Assembly: GCA_013400155.1 (NCBI GenBank)
Contig: VXBM01000895.1
Location: forward strand, 129,833 to 193,832
Reading direction: 5' to 3'
Source: Helopsaltes ochotensis
Taxonomy: Eukaryota; Chordata; Aves; Passeriformes; Locustellidae
DNA: 64,000 nucleotides
Numbering within the stretch: position 1 is the first letter of the stretch; every line of letters starts with the position of its first letter. Below are positions 37,935-49,500 of this stretch, piece after piece. The notes beneath the pieces are model-generated. The model saw nothing but the letters and a program-made list of their open reading frames with translations. It did not search any database and was not told the DNA's origin. The translations under genes were made by a program, and so were the position numbers.

Positions 37935-38553
37935 TCAGTCCCAGCCGAAGTCCTGCCCTGTCATCTGGTAGAACTTCATGTTGAAGGGCCGGTAGAAGTC
38001 CCGCAGCCTCTGCACCACCTCCTGGTCGATGTCAGGGTGGGTCCTGCCTTTTGTCTTCCCCAGGCAGTGGGGTTTGCTGCTGCCCTCCGCCTTCTTCAGG
38101 CACGGGAAGCCCTTGGTTTTGTTGAAGTAGAAATGTTTGTCGGTGATGATCCTCTTGAGGCCCAGAAAGTCCTGGACCCTGCCCAGCTCCCCCGCGGGGT
38201 CGCTGATCATCCTCTCCCCGCTGACAAAGAGGATCTGCCCGATGGGGAAGTAGAGCAGCCAGTTCTCCAGGTGCTTGGCGTAGATGCCGATCTGGATGGC
38301 GCTCCACGAGGTGTCGATCAGGCCCGTAGTCCTGTTTTTGAAGGTCAGGCTCTCAAAGGTGGGGATGTCGGGCTTCTTGGAGAGTGTCTGGGTGTAGTCC
38401 GAGATGGCTCTGGTGACGGGGTCCCGCACCACCACGATGAGCTTGGTGCCCTTGGACATGGAGGAGATGCGCGCCGGGGCCTCCTTGGTGACAAAGTAGC
38501 TGGGGGTCTTCTCCATGGTGATCTGCCCCTCCAGTGTCCTGGGCATCAGGTCC
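37935..38553 (-). CDS. HS3ST3B1: HS3ST3B1 coding exon 2 (sulfotransferase domain, C-terminus)
   Basis: This last coding exon supplies one base of codon 148, residues 149-353 and a TGA stop. It holds most of the sulfotransferase domain: MEKTPSYF (161-168), with Lys163 in the substrate/PAPS region; the 3'-phosphate-binding segment LIVVVRDPVTRAISDY (187-201), with Arg191 and Ser199; sequons at Asn221 and Asn292; and Cys299 and Cys311, which form the conserved disulfide in this family. It ends in the family C-terminus DFGWD. The domain is nearly identical in HS3ST3A1 and HS3ST3B1, so the paralogue call rests on exon 1. Both paralogues make 3-O-sulfated motifs of the type bound by herpes simplex glycoprotein D; that is family knowledge and nothing here tests it. 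The frame has no break. A long open frame on the opposite strand is a GC-rich shadow. Confidence 0.97.
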
Positions 38554-38610
38554 CTGCCAGCGCAACACACAGACACGTGTCAGAAGGGCAAGGAAGAAGA
38601 ACAAAAATAT
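38554..38610 (-). other. HS3ST3B1: 3' splice acceptor, polypyrimidine tract and branch point of exon 2
   Basis: On the minus strand a pyrimidine-rich run (TTTTTGTTCTTCTTCC then TTGCCCTTCTGAC) precedes GTGTTGCGCTGGCAG|GGAC. CTGAC gives a good branch-point candidate, with its adenine at 38580, about 26 nt before the AG. The AG is at 38555-38554. The layout is typical of a functional vertebrate acceptor. Confidence 0.85.
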
Positions 38611-38802
38611 CCATATGCATTTACATGTATGTTCACACATAGATACACAAGAATTCTTCTCCCTAGAATGCCTTCACAGGCCATTTGGGCCATACAGAGA
38701 AATCCATTTCCCATTGATTTAGGGATTAGGGAGGATTATTATTAAAGGCCACTGTATTATAATCTATCCGAGTAATCCCCCAGTTATGCATGAGTGGATT
38801 AG

Positions 38803-38865
38803 CTGAGCTACACTCTGTGCCTGGACTACACTCTGGACCATTATCTGAGCTACACTCTGGACCAT
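38803..38865 (+). repeat. Short degenerate tandem repeat near exon 2
   Basis: CTACACTCTG occurs three times, at 38808, 38826 and 38850. The first and third copies are preceded by CTGAG, and the second and third are followed by GACCAT. The repeat lies in the intron about 250 bp upstream of the exon 2 acceptor. Confidence 0.85.
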
Positions 38866-41800
38866 GGCTGCATGTACCACACCAGCTCTAGACTGGTCAG
38901 GATGGGTCCCGAGCTGCACCAGGTGGCTCTTCTGGCTCATGTCAACACTACTGAGACCTCAGCTGCAATCCAGAGTTCATTTCTCCATGAGAATAAGAGG
39001 ATGGTGCAGCAGAAAAGCAGGAGATCACTGGAGCACGTCCACCTCACTTTCCCTCAGCATCCCAAATGCAAAACTTTTCCCAGTTTAGGCAACAGAGTGC
39101 AATTTTCCCCTGGCTTGCCAATAGCAGGACTTCACTCACAGGTGTCCTCTTACACCCAGTTTCACCCTCTGCTTTACTATTCTCTATCACTTCTTTCCTC
39201 ACATGAACTAGAAAGGGCATCAAGATCTGCCCACGGCATCTTCAGCACGCCCCAGTCCAGGAGAGAGTGAGGACAACCCCACCCCAGCACTGCCCACAGG
39301 TTACAGCAGGTCAGGACACGGGATACAACTGTGGAGAGCACAACCTTAGTGCATGGGCAGGACATACCTTCACAAAGTACTTCTAAAACTTAAAGCTTTT
39401 AGCAATTCCACCTTATTCCCTGGCTATTTCTAATTAACCACATGGGCAAAGAGTAGGGAGGTTGCAGAAACGATGGAAATGGCATGAAGAACGAAGAGTA
39501 ATTTTTTCCTATCATTCACTAGGCAAATGAAAATATTTTAGACTTTGTCAGTTCTTTCCCTTTATGGCCCAAACGGACTCATTTGCTCTGGTTTGCAAGA
39601 CAGTTGAAAAGGTAAAAGGGGAGTCAGGCACAAAATTAAAGCTATAAAACTTGATTAAGTTTTCAAAGCATCCACCCAGCACAGAGGCTGTTCCCAACAC
39701 TCCCTCACTGCTTTTATGCTTCCACAGCAAAGATCACCAGGGTTCTTGCAATTAAAACAGCCACTGATAATTTGTGCTAGAGCCAATGGTTACCCTGATT
39801 AAGAACTCAAGTGAAGAAAACTAACCAATCTGTTCTGAGGGTAAATAAGAGGGGAGGCAGGAATGAGAGGTCTGTTTGCATCGAAAATCATACCATGTCT
39901 ATGAAATTTGGTCAGTAGCTAGTCATGCAACCATTGGTGAGCTCACACTGTACCTGGTATTTTACTTCATTGGCTTCTGGCATTATCCTTGTGGAAGGTG
40001 TTTACTGGCAAGGGGCACCCAGTGGCTGCACCTCCATCCTCCCTGTGAGCTGTGCCTAAAGGCTGCTCACAAAGCCCCTTCTCCATAGTCCCAAGTGGGA
40101 GACAGTCCCTGTGCCAGATCTGCATGACACTCTGGGACAAGTGGTGATGGACAAGCTGGACTGTGGAGGAAGAGGACAGCAGCTTGTGGAATATCCTCCA
40201 GTCATGGCCAGAGGTGGTGGCAACCCTGGAGGCTGGGATTTCAAGTCCACACAAGTGGAGTTTCACATGCAGATAAAAATCACACAGGTCTACCAGATAC
40301 CTGGGATGTGAGAGCTTCTGGAAGGCAGGAGCCAGTGTGTGTGCCAAAAACAGCAACCAGAATAAAACTCTGACTAATCCTTCACCTTTCTGGCCAACTC
40401 TACAACCCCATAATGCTGTCACAGAATAGAGCCAGTCAATAACGCAACTCTTAAATTTGTCATGGGCTGATGTAGATTTCAACATTTGCTCATTAAGTGG
40501 TGTCTCCTTTTATGGCCACATTAAACCCAAGTTCTACATCCTGCACTGGCCACCAACCGCTTTTCAGCTTGATTTAAGAGGTTGTTTTCCAGCCATGAGG
40601 CCCTTAAGGGTCTGGGATCTGCCTAGAGAGAAGAAAGTTTCCCAAAACATTCTCATCTTGCCTGCATTGCACTGAAGCCCTTTAGCTTTAGGTCAGGTTC
40701 AGTGGATTGCTGGTTGTATGGGGCCCTGCATTTTGGGACTGATTTCTCCTCCAGGACTACTACAGCCAGTATTTATCAGTCTCGTGGGAATGATGCAAGG
40801 TTTATTTTTCCCCTCCTTGCACAAGAAAGGCATTGGGTAGGACTGGGCTGCGAAACAGGAGGAAATTGCTGGGGATGGAGTGCCAAGTCAGTTGATCCAG
40901 TTGGGAAACACAGGTTCCTAATTAGCATTTCAGCAAATACAGAGGTAAGTGAAAGAAAACTGGGAGTAACTCTTTACCTAAGAGGCATCTATCGGCCTGG
41001 TGTCAGTCCCTTTGCAGAGCAGTTCATCTCCTAGACCCACACTGCAGTTGTGGCTGAAAGCACTCAGTTCTGGGCGAGTCTAAACCCCCTAGATTGTTAT
41101 CTTTGGAGCGACTATATTTGCCTGAATTCTTGGCAACCTAAGAACATTTTGTTGGTGACCCATCACAGCAAGCAAAGCAGAACAAGGCACGTTGACACAC
41201 CTACTGCTCTCAGGTTGGCCAACACAGGCTGAGGTGAGCAGAGGTAGAAACAGAACCTTCTACTCATGTACAAGACCTGGATCCACCAAAACCAGCCCTC
41301 AGGCCCTTGCTCCTGCTCTCCCTGCATTGTACCACACAGGTGCCAGGCATAGCCCAAAACGAAGACGCTCAAGATTGTCTCAGACTCTGCTTTGTTTGTA
41401 AAGCAGCTGCATGAAAGGAAGACGGCTGCAAGTGAAGCCAAATATTGTGGCCCATGGATGTGGTTTGAACCTCTGACAACACCACATCCAGGAAACAAAG
41501 TTTTATTGCATGGGCATGTCAATTGTGAGGAGCTTTCCCATGGTTTCCATAATCTCCCACAGAGGCACCATCCATCATGCTGGTAGCCAGAGACAGCAGA
41601 GCCTCGGGGACAGAAGGAACTGGTATTTTGGCTGGTCTGAACTCACAGTGGTGGAAAAATCACCGAGAATTTATTCCCATTCAAGCTGCAGCTGGAGAAA
41701 GGTAACTTGGCCCAGCAGAGCACTGCAGCTCCGGCACAACACACTGGACATACATTTTGGTGGAAGAAGGACCAGATCCAGACCCGAACATGGCTGCTTC

Positions 41801-42656
41801 TGGGGCTCCAAGACAGCAAGGGCCATGCTAAACTACAGCTGCTGCCTTGGGAGGGGAAAGAGGAGCTGTGATGGTGAGAAGCCACAATGCCCTGGTAGGA
41901 TGCAGTCCCCTGGGAGAAAGGAGTGGTGTCCAGCAGAAAGCCGCTTTCAGCTCAGGGTGGATGCAGATCACCCCGGGCAGCTTGGGACCGCAGGGAGCCT
42001 CTGCTGCCATGGAGGATTCACAGGCACCACGGAGACACGGGCAGCTCATGCCAGCACTGCCTGACACAAGCTGAGAAAGGCAGAGGTGCAGCTACCACTG
42101 CTGTCCGTATGGAGGGCAAAGGGAGATGACAGAGGGAATCGGGCTGTGGGAAACAGGGAGCTCAGCTGAGCCCCAGGGCTCGATGGAAACACCACTGAGG
42201 GCCATAGCGGAAACTGTAGTAGAAAATACAGTATGAAAGCCTTGGCAAGCCATCCCTCCTGCCTTGTTATCCTCCCGCCTTCTGGCAACTTGGAGTTCAA
42301 AGACCTCTGGAGAGAGCATCTGCATCCAAATCATCCCATTTCATAGCAACTATGAACTGTCTAAACCTTTCAAACCCACAAATACTTCTGGCCTTGAGAA
42401 CATCCCACAGCAGAGTCCCAGCACCAAAGCACTGCCTCTACCTGTCATTTGAACTCTGTCCCCACTTCCCTGCTTGGGAAGGGATGAGGCACCAGCTTAG
42501 TGAGCATGGAAGAAGCAAATGAGGATGAAGAGCACCCGCACGCTCCCAGCATCCTTTATTCCCCACCCAGCAAAGCACTAGAGGGGCTCAGCACTGCTGA
42601 CTAGGGCAGAGCTGCCAGCAACTGGGTCCCAGTGAGGGGAGGAAGCTGCTCTGTGA

Positions 42657-42690
42657 GCACAGCTATGAATTTTGCACAGCTATGAATTTT
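42657..42690 (+). repeat. Perfect 17-bp tandem duplication
   Basis: GCACAGCTATGAATTTT is repeated exactly twice head to tail within the intron. The lack of divergence suggests a recent event. Confidence 0.95.
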
Positions 42691-45600
42691 GGAGAGACAA
42701 AGAGCAAGCCCCTAACCCTGAGCTATTAACGTGTCAAGAGAGACAGAGGAAAAGCTTTTCCTTTAATGAACATTTCCTCGGTGAAGTCTGCACCCTTCGT
42801 AGGCGAAGTGATAGGCTTAGTCTAAAGATGGATTGGCCTACTTTACCTATTAACCACTTAAACTAATGTAATGAAGGCTCTCTTCATTCAAACAGCCCTA
42901 ATCCCCAGCCCCACGCAGCTCTGAAGCCTGGAATAAGAAGGGATACTAAAATGAACTCAGCCAGGCTGTTGCTTGGAGAGGCAGGGGATTTTATGGGGGC
43001 TTTTTAAGTGCAAACTTCTCCAATGTGAAAACCGGACCCAGAGTGAGATAAATTTACAAAGTGAGGATGACAGGTGGCCACATGGTAATCCAATCCCGAA
43101 GCCTAATGCCCTTTGTGGCAGCTTTTGTCTGCACAGAGGGGCTCCAGGCTAATCTCTGCTACTTCTCAAGGAGGAACAGGCCAGGGGGGCAAGGGGACCC
43201 CCACAACCTGTTGCTGCATTATTTGCCACAGGTAGGACAGACCAGTGCAGGGCAGAGCACAGCAGTGGCGTCTGGTTTTATCCCTGGGGATGTCTGTTGG
43301 CCCCCCCATGCACCGCCTGCCATGGCAAACACCTGCTGGGATAAACCCTCCCGCTCTGCCGGAGCCCCGAGCCCGCGCAGGGCTCGGCTGGGGGGCTGCA
43401 GACACAGGACTCTGCCCCCGGCAGGGGTCCCGGCACCTGCCCGGCCAAGGCCCACCACACTCAGGTGTCCTGCTGCCCAACAGAAGCCCCAGAGCAGACG
43501 GGCTTTCCTTTCCAAGGAAGATTTCATCCTGGATACGTTCCTATCCAGCACCTGGAGCCACCCAGCAACACTCTGGGATATGTTATCCCTGTTCCAACAA
43601 ATTCAAGTCATGAGTCCCACAGGTAACTCTTAAAATCGGGTTGTCCCGCAGCAATGGCACCTTCCAGTCTCAAACCCCTCTGGCCTACCCCACCACGCTT
43701 CCTCAATTTCCCTCTGCAAAGGTGACAAAACTCACCCAGAGGAGATGGACAGCTGTGTAAGGGGTGTTGAAGCACTGTTATGGTAAGAATAAAACACCAC
43801 GGCACCTGGATGCAGCTATGAGATGCAGGCTGGGAAGCACTCACAGTCCCCATAGCAGCTCTGCCAGCAAATACAGCAAGAACCATCTTTAGTGCAGAAT
43901 TTCTAGACTTTCCCCCCTCAGCTGTTCCTTAGAAGCAAGGAAAACATGGGAAATGGAAGGAAAAGCAAATCAAACTATTTTGGACATCAGCCACATTCAT
44001 GCCAAATTCAGGTCTGTAACCCAGAACCATTTGCTTTGCAGCCCAACACTGCACACACAGAGCACCTGTGTCTGCCCAGTTTCTACCCCATTCCTCACTC
44101 ATGTTTCAAGGGGACAAAAAGTGATTCCTTTTCAGAAAACCAAATCTTTTCAATCTGATTTTTTTCCTAGGGAAAGTACCCCCCAAATCCTCCCAAGAGG
44201 CTGTCCAAGAGACTGCATAAATTAGATTGAAAATTTATGGTGAGAAGGTGAATAGAAATATGAAAGGTTAATACCAAAGATCTCCCATCCTGCAGGAAAA
44301 GAGACTTTTAGCATCCAGAGTAATGACAGAGGGTTTGAAAACTCAAGATGACACCAAGCTAAAGTACAGCCAGAACCAAAACAACCCAGAACATGGTACA
44401 ACTCAAGGCACACGATGAATTTAAGATTTTTGCTGCATTTTTAATTTACAGATTGGAAAGCAAACAAGCCCAGTGGTGCCTGCTTGGAACAGCTCTGAGG
44501 AACCAAGTGAAGAAGTTGATGCTTTCCAGCCTGCTGCATCTCCCTCTGTCTTGTCCCCATCAGATGGGCAGTTTGGTACCCTGTTCCCATCCCAGCATGG
44601 TCCTGTTCAGTTTTGCTCCAGTCAGGATCCCACCAAAGCCAAAGGGCTCATTTCACACCAAAATCTATCTGTTCATCTCTCACCTTAAGTCAGATATTTT
44701 TAATGAGGGCTTACTGCAACAGCCCAATTCTCACTCCAATTCCTGCTGCTTCTCTGCCTTTTCTCCCCATCTCAATAAATAAATTTAGGCTAAGAGAACT
44801 AATTCTAATACCTTGAAAAAGACCTGTAGACACCGAGGGAAGGATGGGGTGGTAGCTCCATTTGTGGTAGCTTTCCCTTACAGCTCACCCCCTCTGCCAA
44901 GGTGATATCCAAGTGTTCCCAGTTTCTGAGGCAGCACGTTGCTGTCTGAAAGCAGGAAAAATGTTCAGCGCTGGTAAGAGCATCCAGAGGCTGGATTAAA
45001 GCTACACAGATGTCGTCCTATACTGGCACCTGACCGTGAGCAAGAGCTCAGAGATGCTCTGGCAATCGAAAAAGCATCATCAGTTCAGCTCCTGAGGCCC
45101 ACCACTGGTCCCACCCTGACCCTACCAGGCCCTTTTCCCTGCATGTCTGATCACAAAACCATTGAATCCCAGCAGTACTACTTAAAAGCAAGAACCAGCT
45201 TCCAGCTCCAGGAAAAGACTGTTAAAGTAATAAAGCATTTTAATTGCTTTCACACAAACCTGCCACCTGCACACAGGTCAACTGTCTTCAAAATTACCTT
45301 CCTGGCTTTGACTCTGCTTTCTGGTGGCAACAATGGGATTGGGGAATGAGGGAGATGGAAGAAGAGGAATAAATGGAAGACAAGAAGCAATAGCAAATTC
45401 CTCTTTGGGGGTGTGAGTGCTTGCTGCTTTATTATTTGATACATCATCTTCCCAAAATTTTCCTTGGCTTCAGCTGCTGTTACACCACAGATCTGTACAG
45501 TAGCAGGCAGTCTCTCCTCTTTTTAAGACCAGTGGTAAGAGCAACATGTGTGCCTTTGTCTCAAGCAGGAGTCTCTTGTTTGGGTTGGCAAATTATACAA

Positions 45601-46170
45601 CAATAAAAGGGAATGGCTGAGAACCAGCCTCGGCCTTTTTGAAATGGATGTAACCCTATACAGCTCCGTCAAACACTCGCCACAACGGTTACACAAACCA
45701 GATGATGGGAATTAATGAACTTTGGGGGTGAGGAAGGAGTAGATGAAGGAGGAGGGAAAGGAGGAAAAAAATATGTCGGCCTGAAATTAATGTTTTCCTC
45801 ACCCTCCTTGCTCCCTGCCCCCAAATCTTCTAGGTGCCCTTCACTTGTTGGGGAATTTTGGGGATTAAAGGAGGGAGAGGACAGCAATGGTGTGTGGAGA
45901 GTACCCATCATGAAGGGACTTCAATGGGACCAAAGAGCGGATGGCCACGAGCAGCATCACCACGTACCCCACAGGAACAGGCTCTGGTCTGGCTGTGGAA
46001 TCTGATCTGTGCTCCTTTGGTACAGATAAAAAACCCCATCAAAGGTTTGGGGAGTGGGGAGATGCAGGGCAATGGCAGATGGCCCTTTCGTCCCCACTCC
46101 TTGTGGCACCAAACAGCCCTGGCAAAGAGGGGGCAAGACACTGCTGCAAATATCAGAGTTTAGGGGTTGG

Positions 46171-46217
46171 TGTTTTGTTGGGTTTTTTCTTTTTTTTTGG
46201 GGGGGGGTGTGGGGTTT
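46171..46217 (+). repeat. T-rich then G-rich low-complexity stretch
   Basis: GTTTTGTTGGG and a T run switch sharply to a run of nine G and then GTGTGGGG. The G-rich half is a possible quadruplex on the plus strand. Confidence 0.85.
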
Positions 46218-47200
46218 GAGGTTTATTTTTTTTAATGAAAGACTTCATCCACCTCTTCAAAAGTCACTGCATTTAAATCAGACCTGGGAGTCACCACAGA
46301 GGTTTGACCCTGAACTAACGCAGCCACAGAGCTGAACAGAGAGTTTGCAGCAGCATCCGAGCACCAACCTGGACAAAGCAGGGCCTGATCCACTTACAAA
46401 TCCTGAGGGTTTGTGCCTCTGGGAGCAGCAAGGGGTGTAATGAGCCCCACCAGCCTCTGCTGCAAAGGCAGCCTCTTACCCTGTGCCAGCCAAAACACAT
46501 CTCTCACCCAAATGCTTCCCCTACTGCATGAGATTAAATGGGTTAATTAAAAGCAGTCCTCATAACCAAGATATGACATGCTATCCCTTGCAGGGCAGCT
46601 GCCTTCTGCATCCAAGTGCCATATATGGTGTTCCATATAGCTGCAACCTGTAGGGGAGGAATAACAGCTCAGCAGAAACACTTGGTGAGAGTTGTGCCTG
46701 CACAGGACAGGCTTCTACTTTCACCAAAAGCACAACAGAGAGGCCCAGGTTCCACAAAGACTCCTGGGAGGCTGATGAGTGATGTCACCATCACTCCTGG
46801 GACATGCCCTTTTCTTGGCAAAGGATGCAAAGGCATAAAGACGGTCTTGGAGGTGGCTGATTGAAGCAATCCCCCTTCCTACCTGAGCTCATGCTCCAAG
46901 CAGGGCAGCCTCTGGGAGGAAGGGTTCAAGGAGCCAAGACCACCCTGGAAACCCTGGAGAAGTGCATCCTCCTTGCAGATGTTCACATGAATGTGCCCAC
47001 AGGGTGCAGTCCTCTCCTCGCTTGGGGATCTCCAGCCCTGGCCAGAGGAGGGAAAGGGAAGAGCAAGAATGGGGCAAGCAGCAACTGTCCCACACTGCTT
47101 TCCCAGCCTCCATCCAAATTCAGCTCCAGGGCCTTCTTTTGCCTACTGCACTTTGTCCTCCTAATAATCCTGAGTTATTTTCTCTTCCAACCCCTTGTCT

Positions 47201-47344
47201 AAGTGGCTGCCCCATTCCTGTAAGTGTTCAAGGCCAGGTTAGATGGGGCCCTGAGAAATCTGGTCTAGTGAGTGGCATCCCACCGGGGGGATGACATAAG
47301 GGGATATCCAAAGTCCCTTCCAACACCGGCCATTCCATGATTCC
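47201..47344 (+). mobile_element. CR1 LINE fragment inside the HS3ST3B1 intron
   Basis: The plus strand has AAGTGGCTGCCCCATTCCTG, AGTGTTCAAGGCCAGGTTAG, TCTGGTCTAGTGAG, AAAGTCCCTTCCAACACC and CCATTCCATGATTCC, a standard CR1 3' end. It is antisense to HS3ST3B1 and is the only clear LINE piece I see in the intron. Confidence 0.87.
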
Positions 47345-48266
47345 TCCTGAACCTCCTTGCTTTGCCCATTTTCACCAGCCCCTACCCTCACACCATAGCC
47401 CCGGTCCTTGCACCATCACACCAGTCCATCCCTCCCTCCATCTCCAGCCTAGCTCCGAGTCTGGTGAGTACCATACCTTTCCCCAAGAAATCTCTTTGTC
47501 AGGCTGAGGACTCCCAGGCTACTTGGTCATTCCTCAAACAGAAATTCCTCTAGCCCTACAGAATAAACTCAGAACGTTGCCACTGTCACTGGGTAGATCA
47601 TGCACCAACTGAACACAGGCTGCAGAGATGTGGAGCTTTCTTTGGATTAGGAAGGGCCAAATTTCCAATTATTTTTTCACCTCTTCCCCAAATCACAGTG
47701 CAAGGTGTTACAACTGCTAAGCAAGAACTTTCTCTCCTCTTTAGCTGGAGCCAGGCAAGTTATTCATCAATGTCCCCAGTTCATTACACAGGCCCTCCTC
47801 TTCTCTTTATGTAAACATGGAAGCCTCTTTCTACTCCCCACCATACTTAAAAGCTCTGAACTTCCACTAAATAATTATCTTCACTGGGGGGAGAGGAGCA
47901 GCACTTTACATATCAAAGGGCTGCTTTGAAGGGATTTACAATAATTTAAGATGAAATGGTAAATATTCTATTCACTCCAGTTCATCTCCAGTAATAATTA
48001 TAATCCTATTAGAAAGGTCCCAAGAAAGTGATTGCATTATCATCTGGTGAGCATCTATGTGGATTTCTTGGAGGAGTGGGATGGGGAGGCCATAGGCAAG
48101 TAAAGAAGGAAAAGCAACAAAAGATGCAATTGCCAGCATCTCCCTTCCCCCAGCAGGATTTGGGCTCCATTGTCCCGATGCTTCAATAGTGCTTTGCTCT
48201 GAAAATAAGAGCTTTTGAGGGCAGTAAGGGGGTGGGGCTGAAATGAGCATCTTATTCCTCTTGGTC

Positions 48267-48360
48267 ACCGCCGGTCCCCTTTCATGGCCGGGGGTCCCCC
48301 CCGGTGCCGCTCCGGCGACAAAGAGCACCCGGTGCCGCTCCTGCAGCCCCGGGCCGGCGG
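48267..48360. promoter_or_regulatory. Isolated CpG-rich patch in the intron
   Basis: About a dozen CpGs occur in under 100 bp, including two copies of CCGGTGCCGCTCC, in a CpG-poor intron. It is directly followed by AATTAAAAGCTAATTGC, a homeodomain-type palindromic sequence. It could be a small unmethylated regulatory element. No gene is attached. Confidence 0.35.
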
Positions 48361-49460
48361 CAGTGCCACAATTAAAAGCTAATTGCTGTTTATGGGTGAG
48401 TTCTTTAGAATATTGCCCAGCATCACTGGGCTGTGCTGTCCACTGGTCAAGTCATGTGAGATTACTCTAATCTGTCTCCATTTCCCCCAAAAGGACAAAA
48501 AGACTGGTTTTGTTTAAAAGCAGAGCAGGGAGAGGGAAGTTCTGAGAAACTCATAATTTAAGGGGGAAAAATCCCCTGAACTCAGCAGGAAATAGGACTG
48601 AGCTAACTGGCAAACTGGGACTAAAGCCCCTTTATCAGCAGATCGCAGCACCAACTGTCTACACCAAACTGTGTGTTTTATTCCTGCTCCATGACACCTC
48701 TTCGTACACCCCGCTGGAGTGTTTAACTGGAATTTATCCCTGCAGGAGAGCCTCAGTTGCACCAGTGTAATCCTCTTCCTTCTCTTCTGGCACCTGGAGG
48801 CCACCAGTGTGAGTCCCCAGCACTTCCATCAGCAGCAGGCAGCTCAGCTCTGCTGGCTCTGGGAAATCAGCAGCTACTCAACTATGCCAGAGCTGCACCA
48901 TTTTCAGGCTTGTAACAAGCCAAGATTGCTGTCACAGTGTGCAAGAACTAATTGCAAAGCTATGGAAACATTTTTCTCAATAAATTAAATAGACAACAGC
49001 CTGAAAGGGAGGAAAGAGGAAGAATTTTAGGCATCCGGAGAGATTTCAGTGCTTACAACTCATTCCTGCTAAAAAATAAATTCTCTGGACTGCCTCTGCC
49101 TCTTACCTTTCAGCAACCAGAAAGATCAGCAACTTCTCCTCCCTCAAGAATTTATAGCCTAGGGTTAACATTATATGTATTAACCTCCTACTGTGTACAG
49201 ATTTGACAGATCCACTTGCGGATTCATTGCAAGAAAAAGCTCTGCTCTTGAAGAGCTCTAGTTCAACACCTTGCACCAGAGACACGAATTCTTGAATTCA
49301 GCTTTACTTAGGTAGTACCAATCCTGCCCTCATGGGAAGCTAAAACCAGTATCTGGACTGGGTCAGCACCTGCAAGCACAGAATATCCTTGTCCAGAAAA
49401 AAAAACAAAACAGCAAAGTCAGAGAGTCAGGATCTGGAGTCACTGTCTTAATTGTGGAGA

Positions 49461-49500
49461 CAAAAAAAACCCAAAAAACAACAACAACAAAAAAACCCCC
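49461..49500 (+). repeat. A/C-rich simple repeat with (CAA)n
   Basis: Runs of A with CCC, a short CAACAACAACAA core, then A7 and C5. Low-complexity intronic sequence. Confidence 0.85.

Larger units (their letters stand above)
38866..47200. other. Intron segment, nothing coding
   Basis: No recognised exon or transposon apart from the short tandem duplication at 42657. A moderately CpG-rich patch lies at about 43345-43450. The 184-codon (41510-42064) and 190-codon (43061-43633) frames show no domain. Confidence 0.55.

Noticed and set aside
37926..38642. 238-codon open frame on the plus strand over exon 2
   Set aside because: It is the antisense shadow of the GC-rich HS3ST3B1 exon. The minus frame has clear homology and conserved motifs.
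39967..40485. 172-codon minus-strand frame in the intron, same strand as the gene
   Set aside because: Considered as a cryptic exon, but HS3ST3B1 joins perfectly without it and its product matches nothing known to me.
41510..42064. 184-codon plus-strand frame
   Set aside because: Low-information sequence with no recognised family.
43061..43633. 190-codon plus-strand frame
   Set aside because: Proline/arginine-rich product of a GC-rich patch; no domain recognised.
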